Counted from the first letter of the stretch, positions 36,228-46,235 are shown. The stretch is DNA of 64,000 nt from BQJU01 sp965229635 (GCA_965229635.1 OZ245894.1:1240001-1304000); one strand, 5' to 3'. The notes: generated by a model not told the origin, from the sequence alone. Numbers and translations: made by a program.

Positions 36228-37637
36228 ATGAACCCAATTTTCATCATTTTGATCGGAGCGGCCATAGTGTTGTTTTGCATTATCCGCCTGAAATTGCACG
36301 CCGCCATTTCGCTGCTGTTAGCGGCTTTGGTGACCGCACTTTTGACCTCGCCGGAATTGATTTTGGCTTACGCCAAACACAGCGGCATGTCGGATGCCGA
36401 GGCGTTGGCCTTTTCCCAGATTCCACTCGGCAAAAGGCTGGCCACGGCATTTGGAAATACCAGTGCCAAAATTGGCATTCTCATCGCACTGGCGTCGGTG
36501 ATCGGCACGGCATTGATGCGTAGTGGCGGGGCCGAGCGCATTATCCGAAGCTTGCTGAGCCTGTTTGGCAAAAAGAACACCGGAGTAGCCTTGGTGACGG
36601 GAAGCTTCACCCTGGCCATTCCGGTATTTTTTGATACGGTTTTTTACCTGATGATTCCATTGGTGAAGTCTCTGACGGTGAGAAATCCGAGGAAATTTGG
36701 CCTATATCTGATGGCGATCATCGCCGGTGGAGTGATGGCGCATTCTCTGATTCCTCCCACCCCCGGTCCTTTGTTTGTCGCCGAGGAAATGGGCATCGAC
36801 CTGGGGGCGATGATCATCGGAGGACTGGTGATTGGAGCTATCACCGTAGCGGCAGGGTATGCCTATGCGGTATGGGCCAATAAAAGATGGGACCTGCCCA
36901 TGCGCGATACACCCGATATCAGTGTGGAAGAGTTGAAACAATTTTCGGCCAAAACCCCCGAAGAATTGCCTGGCCTCGGACTGTCCTTGCTGCCCATCAT
37001 CTTGCCATTGTTACTGATTACGGGTAATACATTTTCAGAAATACTATTGGAGAAAGGCACCTTGGGCCACAAGTTGCTGACCACCATCGGTAATGCCAAT
37101 ATTGCGCTATTTATTTCGGCAATCATTGCCATGTTTTTGTTGTGGAAACAAGTGAAAAACCGGGAAGCCTTTCAGAAGTTTATCACCGAAGCACTGACCA
37201 GTGCGGGTATGATTATACTGATCACTTCAGCCGGTGGCGCTTTCGGGCAGATGTTGCAACAGACGGGTATCGGTATTCTGGTAGGAGATATGGCGGCCAA
37301 TTATCAGGTGGCTTTATTGCCAATGGCGTTTTTGGTGACGGCGCTGGTGCGTTCGGCGCAAGGCTCGGCAACGGTGGCCATGGTTACCGCCATGGGCGTG
37401 ATGAGTGGGGTAGTGGGTACAGGCCTGGCCTTTCACCCGGTTTACCTGGCTTTGGCCATCGGGTGTGGGTCCAAGATCTTTGCCTGGATGAACGACAGCG
37501 CCTTTTGGATCATCACCAAAATGAGCGGTATGGAAGTCCCGGAAACGATCAGGCACTTTTCCATATTATTAATGGTTATGGCCCTGGCTGGATTGATCTC
37601 CGTAATGATTTTATCGGTGATCTTTCCCTTTGTATAG
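36228..37637 (+). CDS. GntP-family proton symporter for sugar acids
   Basis: 469-aa polytopic inner-membrane protein with about 12-14 hydrophobic segments and GntP-family signatures: SLLSLFGKKNTGVALVTGSF, IPVFFDTVFYLMIPLVKSL, MAHSLIPPTPGPLFVAEEMG and VRSAQGSATVAMVTAMGVMS. The family imports gluconate and related sugar acids with protons. Because it is followed within 20 bp by galactarate dehydratase and then the next pathway enzyme, the likely substrate is galactarate or glucarate rather than gluconate. It is the first gene of a three-gene operon behind the leader element at 36019. Confidence 0.9.
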   Translation: MNPIFIILIGAAIVLFCIIRLKLHAAISLLLAALVTALLTSPELILAYAKHSGMSDAEALAFSQIPLGKRLATAFGNTSAKIGILIALASVIGTALMRSGGAERIIRSLLSLFGKKNTGVALVTGSFTLAIPVFFDTVFYLMIPLVKSLTVRNPRKFGLYLMAIIAGGVMAHSLIPPTPGPLFVAEEMGIDLGAMIIGGLVIGAITVAAGYAYAVWANKRWDLPMRDTPDISVEELKQFSAKTPEELPGLGLSLLPIILPLLLITGNTFSEILLEKGTLGHKLLTTIGNANIALFISAIIAMFLLWKQVKNREAFQKFITEALTSAGMIILITSAGGAFGQMLQQTGIGILVGDMAANYQVALLPMAFLVTALVRSAQGSATVAMVTAMGVMSGVVGTGLAFHPVYLALAIGCGSKIFAWMNDSAFWIITKMSGMEVPETIRHFSILLMVMALAGLISVMILSVIFPFV

Positions 37638-37657
37638 AAGATGAATTAAAATGAAAA

Positions 37658-39187
37658 ATGAGTCAACAATTTGTCATAAAAGCATCGCCTCAGGATAATG
37701 TCGGAGTGGTACCTTATGCGGAAGGTATAAAGGAGGGGACTACACTGGAGAAAGAACTGGTTGCCAGGGAGTATATCCCGATGGGACATAAGGTGGCTTT
37801 AGAAGTAATCAAAGCAGATGGAGCGGTGATACGCTACGGGCAAACCATTGGCTACGCCAAACACCAAATTCAGTCCGGAGAATGGGTAAATGAAATGAAC
37901 ATAACCCTGCCGGTTCCGCCTGATCTGGATTCTATTAAAATAAGTGCCGGAGTGGATCAAAAGGTTGAACCACTTGAAGGATATACCTTTCAAGGGTATA
38001 AAAATGTCGATGGTAGTGTGGGCACCAAAAATGTATTGGGCATCACCACCAGTGTGCAATGTGTGGCCGGGCTTACGCAATTTGTGGCCGACAAAATCAG
38101 GCGCGAGTTGCTGCCCAAATATCCGAATGTGGATGAAGTAGTGCCGCTAAACCATTCCTACGGTTGCGGCGTAGCCATCGATGCTCCGGCAGCCATCGTC
38201 CCCATCCGGACGATTCAAAATATTGCTACCAATCCCAATTTTGGCGGGGAGGTCATGGTCATTGGATTGGGGTGTGAAAAATTGCGCCCCGAGCGGCTGA
38301 TTCCTGATGCAACGAAAGACGAGCCTTCTTCCATTTTATACATGCAGGATCCCGCTTTTCAGGGATTTGGTGAGATGGTAGAAGGCGTGATGACATTGGC
38401 GGAAAGCCACCTCAAAAAACTAAATCAGCGCCAGCGACAAACCTGCCCGGCTTCCGATCTGGTGGTGGGTATGCAATGCGGTGGTAGTGATGCTTTCTCC
38501 GGCATTACAGCCAATCCGGTGGCGGGTTATGCGGCGGATCTCATTGTGCGGGCTGGAGGTAGCGTCATGTTTTCGGAAGTGACCGAAGTGCGTGATGCGG
38601 TGCATTTACTGGTGCCCAGAGCTATGGATGAGGCAGTTGCTAAAGCTTTGCTTTCAGAAATGCAGTGGTACGATCACTACCTGCAATTGGGGCAGGCCGA
38701 CCGCAGCGCCAATCCGTCTCCTGGTAACAAAAAAGGAGGTTTGAGTACCATCGTCGAAAAGGCATTGGGTTCCATTGCCAAGTCGGGCACCAGTCCGATT
38801 GTGGACGTACTGAGTCCCGGCGAAAAAATCCGCAAAAAAGGACTGACCTTTGCGGCTACGCCAGCCAGTGATTTTGTGTGTGGTACCTTGCAGGTGGCGG
38901 CGGGCATGAATGTGCACGTTTTTATGACCGGCCGGGGCACACCCTATGGCTTGTCGATGGTGCCGGTGATCAAGGTGGGCTCCAATTCGTCGTTGAGCAA
39001 CCGCTGGTTTGACCTCATCGATTTTGATGCAGGCAAGATCGCCACCGGTGAGCAAACGATTGAAGCGATGGGCTGGGAATTGTTTCAAATGATTTTGGAT
39101 GTCGCCAGCGGCAAGACCATCGTGGCCAGTGATAAATTAGGATTACACAATGACCTGGTGTTGTTTAACCCGGGCCCTTTAACATAA
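37658..39187 (+). CDS. garD: Galactarate dehydratase
   Basis: 509 aa, colinear with E. coli GarD (about 523 aa) throughout. An N-terminal SAF domain (DNVGVVPYAEGIKEGT, PMGHKVALEVI) is followed by UxaA/GarD catalytic domains with GYKNVDGSVGTKNVLGITTS, LNHSYGCGV, VMVIGLGCEKL, VGMQCGGSDAFSGITANP, ANPSPGNKKGG and the closing ATPASDFVCGT. The enzyme removes water from galactarate (meso-galactaric acid) to give 5-dehydro-4-deoxy-D-glucarate, with a divalent metal held by conserved His/Cys residues. Only 4 bp separate it from the dehydratase gene that follows, which acts on its product. Confidence 0.95.
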   Translation: MSQQFVIKASPQDNVGVVPYAEGIKEGTTLEKELVAREYIPMGHKVALEVIKADGAVIRYGQTIGYAKHQIQSGEWVNEMNITLPVPPDLDSIKISAGVDQKVEPLEGYTFQGYKNVDGSVGTKNVLGITTSVQCVAGLTQFVADKIRRELLPKYPNVDEVVPLNHSYGCGVAIDAPAAIVPIRTIQNIATNPNFGGEVMVIGLGCEKLRPERLIPDATKDEPSSILYMQDPAFQGFGEMVEGVMTLAESHLKKLNQRQRQTCPASDLVVGMQCGGSDAFSGITANPVAGYAADLIVRAGGSVMFSEVTEVRDAVHLLVPRAMDEAVAKALLSEMQWYDHYLQLGQADRSANPSPGNKKGGLSTIVEKALGSIAKSGTSPIVDVLSPGEKIRKKGLTFAATPASDFVCGTLQVAAGMNVHVFMTGRGTPYGLSMVPVIKVGSNSSLSNRWFDLIDFDAGKIATGEQTIEAMGWELFQMILDVASGKTIVASDKLGLHNDLVLFNPGPLT

Positions 39188-39191
39188 GAAT

Positions 39192-40109
39192 ATGACTATT
39201 CAAACCATCAGAAAAGCATTAAGTGACGGCCTGCTGTCTTTCCCCATCACCGATATGGACGCGCAGGGCAATTTTAATAATGAAAGTTATACCGAGCGAT
39301 TGAAGTGGTTCATTTCCCACGACATTTCCACCGTATTTGTGGCTGGAGGAACGGGTGAGTTTTTCTCGCTTTCGCGCGATGAATACCGTCAAATTATCCA
39401 AACCGCAGTGAAGGTTGTTGAAGGAAAAATGCCGGTCATTTCCAGTGTGGGGCGTAGTATTCCGGAGGCTATTGAGTTTGCCAAAATGGCTGAAGAAGCG
39501 GGTGTGGATGGCTTGTTGTTAATGCCGCCCTACCTCACCGGCTGTCCACCCGAAGGAGCGGTAGCTTATGCCCGCACCATTATGCAAAACACCAAACTGC
39601 CAGTGATTTATTACAACCGTTCGAATGGCATCCTTACGGCCCCCCACGTACAGACCCTGGCCAATGCCTGCCCAAACCTGATCGGCCTCAAAGACGGCAC
39701 CGGCAATATCCAGGATCTCAACGACATCATCAAGACCCTGGGTGATCGCCTTGTCTACATCGGTGGTGTACCTACGGCGGAGATCATCTCGGAAGCTTAT
39801 CTGGCGATTGGCGTGAATACCTACTCCTCGGCTGTCTTTAACTTCGTACCTGACCTGGCGGTACATTATTACCGTGCATTGCGCGCCGGTAATCAGGAGG
39901 TGGTGCACCGCATTTTGCAGGAGTTTTTTATTCCTTTTGTACGCCTACGCGGCAAAAAAGCGGGCTATGCGGTTAGTTTGATCAAGGCAGGCGCGAGGAT
40001 CATTGGTAAAGATGCCGGTGATGTCCGGCCACCGTTGGTGATGCCGAATGCGGAGGAGGTGGCGTTGTTGAAGGGGATGGTGGAGAAGGGAAAGCAAATT
40101 ATTTTGTAA
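39192..40109 (+). CDS. kdgD: 5-dehydro-4-deoxyglucarate dehydratase
   Basis: 305-aa DHDPS/NAL-family aldolase-fold enzyme. Schiff-base Lys167 lies in LIGLKDGTGN; Tyr140/141 in VIYYNRSNG and the GGTGEFFSLSRDEY segment are typical of 5-keto-4-deoxyglucarate dehydratase. It converts the GarD product to 2,5-dioxopentanoate (alpha-ketoglutarate semialdehyde) with loss of CO2 and water. Oxidation to 2-oxoglutarate would need a dehydrogenase, which is not encoded in this window. Last gene of the gntP-garD-kdgD operon. Confidence 0.92.
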   Translation: MTIQTIRKALSDGLLSFPITDMDAQGNFNNESYTERLKWFISHDISTVFVAGGTGEFFSLSRDEYRQIIQTAVKVVEGKMPVISSVGRSIPEAIEFAKMAEEAGVDGLLLMPPYLTGCPPEGAVAYARTIMQNTKLPVIYYNRSNGILTAPHVQTLANACPNLIGLKDGTGNIQDLNDIIKTLGDRLVYIGGVPTAEIISEAYLAIGVNTYSSAVFNFVPDLAVHYYRALRAGNQEVVHRILQEFFIPFVRLRGKKAGYAVSLIKAGARIIGKDAGDVRPPLVMPNAEEVALLKGMVEKGKQIIL

Positions 40110-40147
40110 ATTTCTATCCAATTAGAACGATTATTGATGGTTTGCTT

Positions 40148-40744
40148 ATGAGCAATAAACCTTATAGTTATACTAACAGACAAGGCAAAACGGTCTATTT
40201 CCGTGCCGTGCCGACTAAGAAAGGAGGGATTCGTTACTACCTGACTCATAAGAGTGATGCAGAAGGATTGATCAGTGAAATTCCAAAAGGATTTGAAGTG
40301 GTGGAACTTCCTTGGGATGGACAAGTAGTATTACGCAAGAAGGTGCCAGTTTATACTACTGAGGATGAAAAAGCAATAGTCCAGGAAGCTATGGAGAAAT
40401 ATTCACCGGTTAAGGACTTTATTGTTACTGCTGAGAGAGGGGGCATTGCTATTAGTATTTCTCAATTTAGTCACTTCTATGAAGCCGCTTACTTAACGCA
40501 TGAACAAGCAAAGAAAATTTATGGTAATAGTCTCCATAAATGGAAGAAATACGATTGGATCATGACTTTTGAACTGTTGAATAAGAAAACGCGAAAATTC
40601 CAGGTTATCCGCAAGGCAGAGGTCGAATATGATGCTGTACCTATTGATGAGGGAACAAACCTAAAGGAGCTAGCCAAAAAGTACTGTTATCATATAGGTC
40701 GTGAATCGTTATTAGAATTCTGGATTCCAGGGGAAGATTGGTAA
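40148..40744 (+). CDS. Hypothetical 198-aa protein
   Basis: 198-aa predicted soluble protein of no family I recognise. The N-terminus (YTNRQGKTVYFRAVPTKKGG) resembles short strand-turn-strand motifs of nucleic-acid-binding or WGR-like modules, but that is weak. A central section has AVPIDEG and YCYHIGRESLLEFWIPGEDW near the C-terminus. The ATG at 40148 is used because the in-frame TTG two codons upstream is weaker. It lies 38 bp after kdgD, but its more AT-rich composition suggests it is not part of that pathway. A terminator follows 24 bp after the stop. Confidence 0.6.
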   Translation: MSNKPYSYTNRQGKTVYFRAVPTKKGGIRYYLTHKSDAEGLISEIPKGFEVVELPWDGQVVLRKKVPVYTTEDEKAIVQEAMEKYSPVKDFIVTAERGGIAISISQFSHFYEAAYLTHEQAKKIYGNSLHKWKKYDWIMTFELLNKKTRKFQVIRKAEVEYDAVPIDEGTNLKELAKKYCYHIGRESLLEFWIPGEDW

Positions 40745-40768
40745 GGGTATCATCAGAAAATAAAAATG

Positions 40769-40794
40769 CCCCGGTTGAAAAACCGGGGTCTTTT
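40769..40794 (+). terminator. Rho-independent terminator
   Basis: Perfect 8-bp stem CCCCGGTT/AACCGGGG around GAAA, followed by TCTTTT. It closes the galactarate operon and the hypothetical gene. Beyond it, to 41099, there is only an AT-rich palindrome with 9-bp arms (40843-40860) followed by a T-run, possibly a second terminator, and no gene. Confidence 0.85.
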
Positions 40795-41099
40795 CGCGGC
40801 TCGATAACACCATGCGGTAGAACCGAGTCGGCTTATCTTTAATTCTATTTTAAAATAGAAAGTATTTTTTGCCTTACAGTTTTACAAAGTTACGGTTTCA
40901 TAGCCTATAATGCAAGTAACATGTTAAACGTAAGTGTTGTTCACCGAAAATAGGTCATAGGTAAAGATGTAGTACTCCGCAAACTAGAAGGCAAGGATTT
41001 TGCAGCTATAGTTGCCACTACCTCCCCCAACACTGACCAAGATCATCTTTTTTCCTCCCAAAACCGGCTACCTTCGCGGCACATTTCAAAAAACAGGTG

Positions 41100-42338
41100 A
41101 TGGTGACAACCGAATTACTTGCCCCGGCGGGCAATTTTGATGCCTTGCGGGCAGCCATTGATGCAGGAGCAGATGCCGTTTATTTTGGCATTGAGCAGCT
41201 GAATATGCGGGCTCGTTCTGCCAATAATTTTACTCTGGAAAATCTTTCGGAGGTAAGTCGTATTTGCCGAAAGGCGGGTGTTCGCAGCTATATTACGCTC
41301 AATACGGTACTATACGATCACGATCTGCCACTCATGCGTCGCATCATTGATGCCGCGGCCGAGCATCAGATTGATGCAGTCATTGCCATGGAGCCGGGCG
41401 TGATGCTTTACGCAAAGGAAAAAGGTGTGAAGGTGCATCTGTCCACCCAGGCCAATATCACCAATATTGAGGCAGTGAAATTCTACGCCCAATTTGCCGA
41501 AGTGATGGTACTTTCGCGGGAGTTGACGCTTTCACAGGTCGCCACCATCTGTCGGGCCATTGAGCAGCAAAATATCTGTGGACCTTCTGGTCAGCCGGTG
41601 GTTATTGAGGCATTTGTACACGGCGCGTTGTGTATGGCCGTTTCCGGCAAATGTTACCTGAGTTTACATACCCACAATTCCTCTGCCAATCGCGGAGCAT
41701 GTAAGCAAAACTGCCGCCGTACCTACACGGTCAAAGATGAAGAGGGCAACGAACTGCTCATTGATAATGAATACATCATGTCGCCCAAAGACCTCAACAC
41801 CATCGGGTTTCTGGATAAACTGGTAGAAGCCGGAGTTGGTGTCTTCAAGATCGAAGGCCGAAGTAAAGGACCGGAGTATGTGTATGAAGTCACCAAATGT
41901 TATCGCGAAGCACTGGATGCCATCGCGGAAGGTACGTTTACTGCCGAAAGGGTAGAAGAGTGGATGGATCGGCTCTCCACCGTCTACAATCGAGGCTTCT
42001 GGGGTGGTTATTATATGGGTAAGAAACTCGGCGAATGGACGGATCAACCCGGCTCGGTGGCGAAGGAAAAGAAGGTCTATCTGGGAACCGGAATCAAATA
42101 CTTCAGCAGCATTGGCATCGGTGAGTTCAAGCTGCAATCCGGCGATTTGCGTCTGGGAGATGAGGTCATCATTACCGGACCCACCACCGGCTACTTTCGC
42201 ACCAAGGTCACCTCCCTACACCTGGACGAACTACCGGTAGAAGCTATCACCCGGCGCGGTGCTCATTTCTCCATGCCGGTCAGCGAAAAGATTCGACCAT
42301 CTGATAAATTGTATAAAGTTGAGCCGAATACAAATTAG
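41100..42338 (+). CDS. trhP: Peptidase U32-family protein, TrhP/YegQ-like
   Basis: 412 aa with the U32 family start LLAPAGNFDALRAAIDAGAD and VYFGIEQLNMR, the central FVHGALCMAVSGKCYLSLHT and four Cys (two in that segment, two in GACKQNCRRTY) expected to bind an iron-sulfur cluster, followed by KDLNTIGFLDKLVEAGV and FKIEGRSKGPEY. This layout fits TrhP (YegQ), which makes 5-hydroxyuridine at position 34 of tRNA from prephenate, better than UbiU/UbiV or RlhA, which is larger. The ATG at 41100 is preferred to a GTG one codon upstream. The 3' end overlaps the start of a small ferredoxin gene, which may supply its electrons or cluster. Confidence 0.78.
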   Translation: MVTTELLAPAGNFDALRAAIDAGADAVYFGIEQLNMRARSANNFTLENLSEVSRICRKAGVRSYITLNTVLYDHDLPLMRRIIDAAAEHQIDAVIAMEPGVMLYAKEKGVKVHLSTQANITNIEAVKFYAQFAEVMVLSRELTLSQVATICRAIEQQNICGPSGQPVVIEAFVHGALCMAVSGKCYLSLHTHNSSANRGACKQNCRRTYTVKDEEGNELLIDNEYIMSPKDLNTIGFLDKLVEAGVGVFKIEGRSKGPEYVYEVTKCYREALDAIAEGTFTAERVEEWMDRLSTVYNRGFWGGYYMGKKLGEWTDQPGSVAKEKKVYLGTGIKYFSSIGIGEFKLQSGDLRLGDEVIITGPTTGYFRTKVTSLHLDELPVEAITRRGAHFSMPVSEKIRPSDKLYKVEPNTN

Positions 42339-42552
42339 CTTTCTCCGTCATAAGTGTATCGGCTGTAATGCCTGTGTGGAGGCGGCTCCAGAGCATTGGG
42401 TGATCTCTAAAACGGATGGCAAAAGCTACCTGCGCAAAAGCCGCCAGCGGGGCGACTATTACCTCAAAGAATTGCCCTGGCTAGAGTACGAAGAAAACGC
42501 CAGAGCTGCGGAAAATTGCCCGGTAAAGATTATCCGGGTAAAGGAAATTTAA
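42319..42552 (+). CDS. Single-cluster 4Fe-4S ferredoxin
   Basis: About 77 aa. CIGCNACVEAAPEHW supplies three Cys and a late Cys-Pro (NCPVKIIRV) the fourth, as in single-[4Fe-4S] ferredoxins; the segment between is elongated. No in-frame ATG gives a sensible protein, so the start is taken as TTG at 42319, which makes a 20-bp overlap with the U32 gene; another rare start is possible. Overlap and co-direction suggest translational coupling and a shared role in tRNA hydroxylation. Confidence 0.75.
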   Translation: MSRIQISFLRHKCIGCNACVEAAPEHWVISKTDGKSYLRKSRQRGDYYLKELPWLEYEENARAAENCPVKIIRVKEI

Positions 42553-42679
42553 AAAATAGAATTTCCGGCAAAGTCTATTAAATCAACTATTCTATCTAAA
42601 AATATAGCATAGAAAAGAAACCTTTCCGTAAATTAAAGGTCTTTATAATCACCGACTTACTCATTAAAACCAACACCCG

Positions 42680-45079
42680 ATGCTGTACAACTACCTCAAA
42701 GTTGCCTTTCGCAACATCCGCAAGCAGAAGTTTTACTCCGCAATTAATATTCTTGGACTCGCTATTGGTCTGGCCATTTGCCTGCTTATCATGCTCTTCA
42801 TCAAAGATGAACTGAGCTACGACCAACACCACAGCAAGGCCGACCGCATTTATCGGGCCCTGATGGTGTGGGGCAAACAAGATGGTGCCGGACAGCGAAG
42901 CCCGATTGGTCCTTACCGGTTGTTGCCAGCGTTGGAAACGGACTTCCCTGAATTGGAAAAGGTGGGGCGAATTGTCTCCGCCTCCGGGACACTGGTCTCT
43001 TATGACAATGTAGACTACCAGGAAGATCGCATCTTTTTTGCTGACCCTGCTATTTTTGACATCTTTGATTACGAATTACTGGACGGTGATGCTGAAACCG
43101 CACTTTCTGAACCGGCCACAATGGTGCTTTCCGAGAACACAGCTAAGAAGTATTTCGGCAACGAAAACCCGGTGGGAAAATCCCTGATTGTGGATGAGGA
43201 CAATAATGTGAGAGTGACCGGAGTATTCAGAGACATGCCTGAGAACACCCACTTATCAGCCGATATGTTTATATCTATGGAAACGGGTAAGAGCGTTTTT
43301 AACCAGTTGGTGTTAAATAACTGGGGCGAAGGCAGCTCTTACACTTATGTGCTGTTGCCGGAAGGTATGCAACCGGATGAAATTGCCTCTCGCATCCCGG
43401 ATTTTATTGAAAAACACATGGGCGAAGGCGCCTCCGAAGGCGTGGGCATCGACCTGCAAAAGATGACGGATATCCATTTACACTCCAATCTGCCCGGAGA
43501 AATTCAGGCCAATAGCGATGTACGTTATATCTATATCTCTTCGGCTATAGCCCTGTTTATCTTATTGCTGGCCTGTATTAATTATATGAATTTGGCTACC
43601 GCCCGTTCCATCAAGCGCGCACTGGAAATCGGGGTTCGCAAAACGTTGGGCGCTCCACGTTCGGCGCTCATTGGACAGTTTTTGAGTGAATCAACGTTGA
43701 TCGCCGTATTTGGCCTATTGGTTGGTTTTGCCCTGGCCTTTTTTGCTTTGCCTTATTTCAATAATTTCATGGATAAGGAGCTTTCGCTAAATCTGATGCA
43801 ACATCCGGATATTCTACTGGCTTTTCTTGGTGTTACCTTATTGGTCGGGTTGATTTCCGGAAGTTACCCGGCCTTTTACCTCTCTTCGTTTCAGGCTATT
43901 GGTGTATTGAAGGAAAATTTCACCCAGGGCATGAGCGGGGTGCTGCGTAAGTTTTTGGTCGTCTTTCAGTTTGCCATATCGGTGATTCTCATCTTTGCCA
44001 CGGTGGTGGTTTTTAAGCAATGGGATTTTCTCAAGCACAAGGATTTGGGCATGAACCAGGAAAACCTCGTCATGGTACCCATTCCAGATCTGGATCAATA
44101 TCAGGCGCTGAAAACCCAGCTGGAGGCGAATCCTAATATTTTGTCGATTGGGGCATCCAATAAACAACTGACTGGTCGTCTGAGCAGCAATTTGGGCTTT
44201 AAAGCCGAACAATACGAGCCCGATCCAAAGGGCCGTAACGGCATCAAAATTGTCACCACCGACCACGATTTTCTAAAAACGCTGGAAGTTAATTTCGCCG
44301 CCGGGCGCGATTTCTCCCGTGAGTTTGTCAGCGATGACACGAGTGCCTTCATCCTCAACGAAGCCGCTGTGGCGATGATCGGCTGGGACGAAGCCATTGG
44401 TAAGACTTTTGAAACCAGCGAATTCAATGACGGCACCTGGGTTCCCCGTAAGGGAAAAGTGATTGGCGTGGCCAAAAACTATAACCATGAATCGCTGTAT
44501 AATGATGTGCAGCCCGTGGCTTATTTCATTTCCAAAACCTGGCTCAACTGGATGACATTGCGCCTGAGCGGCAACAATATGAGCGAAACCATGGCCTACG
44601 TCAAAAACAAATGGACGCAGTTTGCCCCTGAGGAACTCTACGACTTCACCTTTCTCGACGAGCGCATTGACGATATGTACCGCACCGAGCAACGGTTCTT
44701 TAGCATCTTTACTTTCTTCACCTTCATTGCCATCTTTATTGCCGGTATGGGCATTTTGGGCCTCTCCGCCTTTATGGCCGAGCAACGTACCAAGGAAATC
44801 GGAGTACGCCGGGTATTTGGCGCTTCAACCGGCCAACTGGTGTTGTTGCTTACCAAGGAATTCACCCGGTTGTTACTCATCGGTTTTGTGATCGCGGCGC
44901 CGCTGGCTTACTGGCTGCTTAATGACTGGCTCCAGGACTTCACCTACCGCATTCAGATCGGCTGGTTGCCTTTTGTAGTTGCTGCGTTGGTTGCAGTGGC
45001 AATGACGTTTATCACTTCCGGCTTTCAGTCTTTAAGGGCGGCTTTGGCCAATCCGGCGGATGCGTTGAAGTATGAGTGA
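42680..45079 (+). CDS. FtsX/MacB-type ABC transporter permease
   Basis: 799-aa inner-membrane protein of the Bacteroidota two-FtsX type. The first helix (AINILGLAIGLAICLLIMLF) is followed by a MacB periplasmic core domain, an FtsX domain (near 280-420, ARSIKRALEIGVRKTLGAPR and SLSGSYPAFYLSSFQAI-type loop), a second periplasmic domain and a second FtsX domain at the C-terminus (AFMAEQRTKEIGVRRVFGAS). It would pair with an ATPase encoded elsewhere; none is next to it. Such permeases move lipoproteins or peptides or act in envelope stress. A -7-like AACCTTTCC lies at 42619. Confidence 0.88.
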   Translation: MLYNYLKVAFRNIRKQKFYSAINILGLAIGLAICLLIMLFIKDELSYDQHHSKADRIYRALMVWGKQDGAGQRSPIGPYRLLPALETDFPELEKVGRIVSASGTLVSYDNVDYQEDRIFFADPAIFDIFDYELLDGDAETALSEPATMVLSENTAKKYFGNENPVGKSLIVDEDNNVRVTGVFRDMPENTHLSADMFISMETGKSVFNQLVLNNWGEGSSYTYVLLPEGMQPDEIASRIPDFIEKHMGEGASEGVGIDLQKMTDIHLHSNLPGEIQANSDVRYIYISSAIALFILLLACINYMNLATARSIKRALEIGVRKTLGAPRSALIGQFLSESTLIAVFGLLVGFALAFFALPYFNNFMDKELSLNLMQHPDILLAFLGVTLLVGLISGSYPAFYLSSFQAIGVLKENFTQGMSGVLRKFLVVFQFAISVILIFATVVVFKQWDFLKHKDLGMNQENLVMVPIPDLDQYQALKTQLEANPNILSIGASNKQLTGRLSSNLGFKAEQYEPDPKGRNGIKIVTTDHDFLKTLEVNFAAGRDFSREFVSDDTSAFILNEAAVAMIGWDEAIGKTFETSEFNDGTWVPRKGKVIGVAKNYNHESLYNDVQPVAYFISKTWLNWMTLRLSGNNMSETMAYVKNKWTQFAPEELYDFTFLDERIDDMYRTEQRFFSIFTFFTFIAIFIAGMGILGLSAFMAEQRTKEIGVRRVFGASTGQLVLLLTKEFTRLLLIGFVIAAPLAYWLLNDWLQDFTYRIQIGWLPFVVAALVAVAMTFITSGFQSLRAALANPADALKYE

Positions 45080-45152
45080 AGTTAAATGAAGTCTTTTTTC
45101 AAGAGAAAAGAAGATAGGTTACAAGAATCCACTAGTTCTTGCTAAGTATTTT

Positions 45153-46235
45153 TTAATACTCGAAATGATAATAACAATTATTAGCTTTAAGATAAAAATT
45201 TTCTTGCGAAAAGGAATCCACATACAATAGAGTATTATTGCCACTAAAAATTAAGAACCCTCTAATTGTATAATCTTCTTCACTATCTAGATTTTGGCTG
45301 GATGATTCAAAGTCCACGTAGTTTTTCTTCTCAAAATTGGGAATATAAGGGGCGTTAATTTTAACTCTGAGCTCAGATTTTTTTAAATCATAAAAGCTAT
45401 TGAATCCAGGTGATTTATATGCAGGCTTCAGAGGAAAGTTTCTAATGCGGAAAGCAAAAGAGTTATTAAATTTATTATAGGTTATACCTAATTCTAACCT
45501 ATGGTTTAACACAGCATCAACGTGTTGATTCAATAAAGCTACATCGGAAACATTTAATGTGTTATATAGTCTAAACGATCTTTTTTCATTTAATTTTACA
45601 AATTCAATAGCTACATAAAGATTGTTTATTTTATTTAATAATTGGCTATATATCATACTGTGAAATTCACTACGAGAATATTTTTCAGGAGGCATATAAA
45701 ATGTGTAAAAAGCATCGTCTTGACCTGTTTTATCTTGATGTTCTTTTATTAAATTTGCTAATTTTTGATCTCGAATCATTATTTCAAAATCAATTGAGAG
45801 GTTATCAATAATCGGAAATCTGTTCTTAAGAATCTCTGATTTCTGGATATCCGCCTGCTCTTTCAGATTTGTGATCTCACCTTGTAAATATGATATGAGA
45901 TTCTCATTCAGTACGGCGATTTTATCAGCTTTTTGTAGTTCGCTAGTTTGTTGTAAAATTAGGATACTGTCGCTATGAAGTAGGGTTGCCATTCGCAGAG
46001 AATCCTGAATCGCTTTCTGTTCTTCAAGGGCCTTTAAAGTTTTTGTTTCTTCGTTTTTAGAATAGATAGAGAATATGCTTACCGTAAAGGCAATGATTGC
46101 GATAGTAATTGCTATTCTTCCTGGAGCTGTGTGTTTTTTGACAATGTCCTCATTCTCCTTTTTTTCTGTTTTGTAAAAGTGAGTGATTAATACACTAATG
46201 AAACTCAGTACTGCGATAATGTATTCTATCTCCAT
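45153..46235 (-). CDS. Membrane-anchored coiled-coil protein, unknown
   Basis: 360 aa: two N-terminal membrane helices (about 4-20 and 40-58), a predicted coiled coil (~65-135, ALEEQKAIQDSLRM then ISYLQGEITNLKEQADIQKS), and a ~220-residue C-terminal domain with alternating strands and aromatic residues (FYTFYMPPEKYSRSEFHSMI, FRIRNFPLKPAYKSPGFNS). With both helices crossing the membrane, the coiled coil and large domain would be on one side. No family is recognised. It is markedly AT-rich compared with the permease and dehydrogenase genes beside it, suggesting later acquisition. Confidence 0.6.
   Translation of the reverse strand: MEIEYIIAVLSFISVLITHFYKTEKKENEDIVKKHTAPGRIAITIAIIAFTVSIFSIYSKNEETKTLKALEEQKAIQDSLRMATLLHSDSILILQQTSELQKADKIAVLNENLISYLQGEITNLKEQADIQKSEILKNRFPIIDNLSIDFEIMIRDQKLANLIKEHQDKTGQDDAFYTFYMPPEKYSRSEFHSMIYSQLLNKINNLYVAIEFVKLNEKRSFRLYNTLNVSDVALLNQHVDAVLNHRLELGITYNKFNNSFAFRIRNFPLKPAYKSPGFNSFYDLKKSELRVKINAPYIPNFEKKNYVDFESSSQNLDSEEDYTIRGFLIFSGNNTLLYVDSFSQENFYLKANNCYYHFEY

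Noticed and set aside
44273..44785. Antisense 170-codon frame inside the FtsX permease gene
   Set aside because: Fully covered by a strong family match on the other strand and has no motif.
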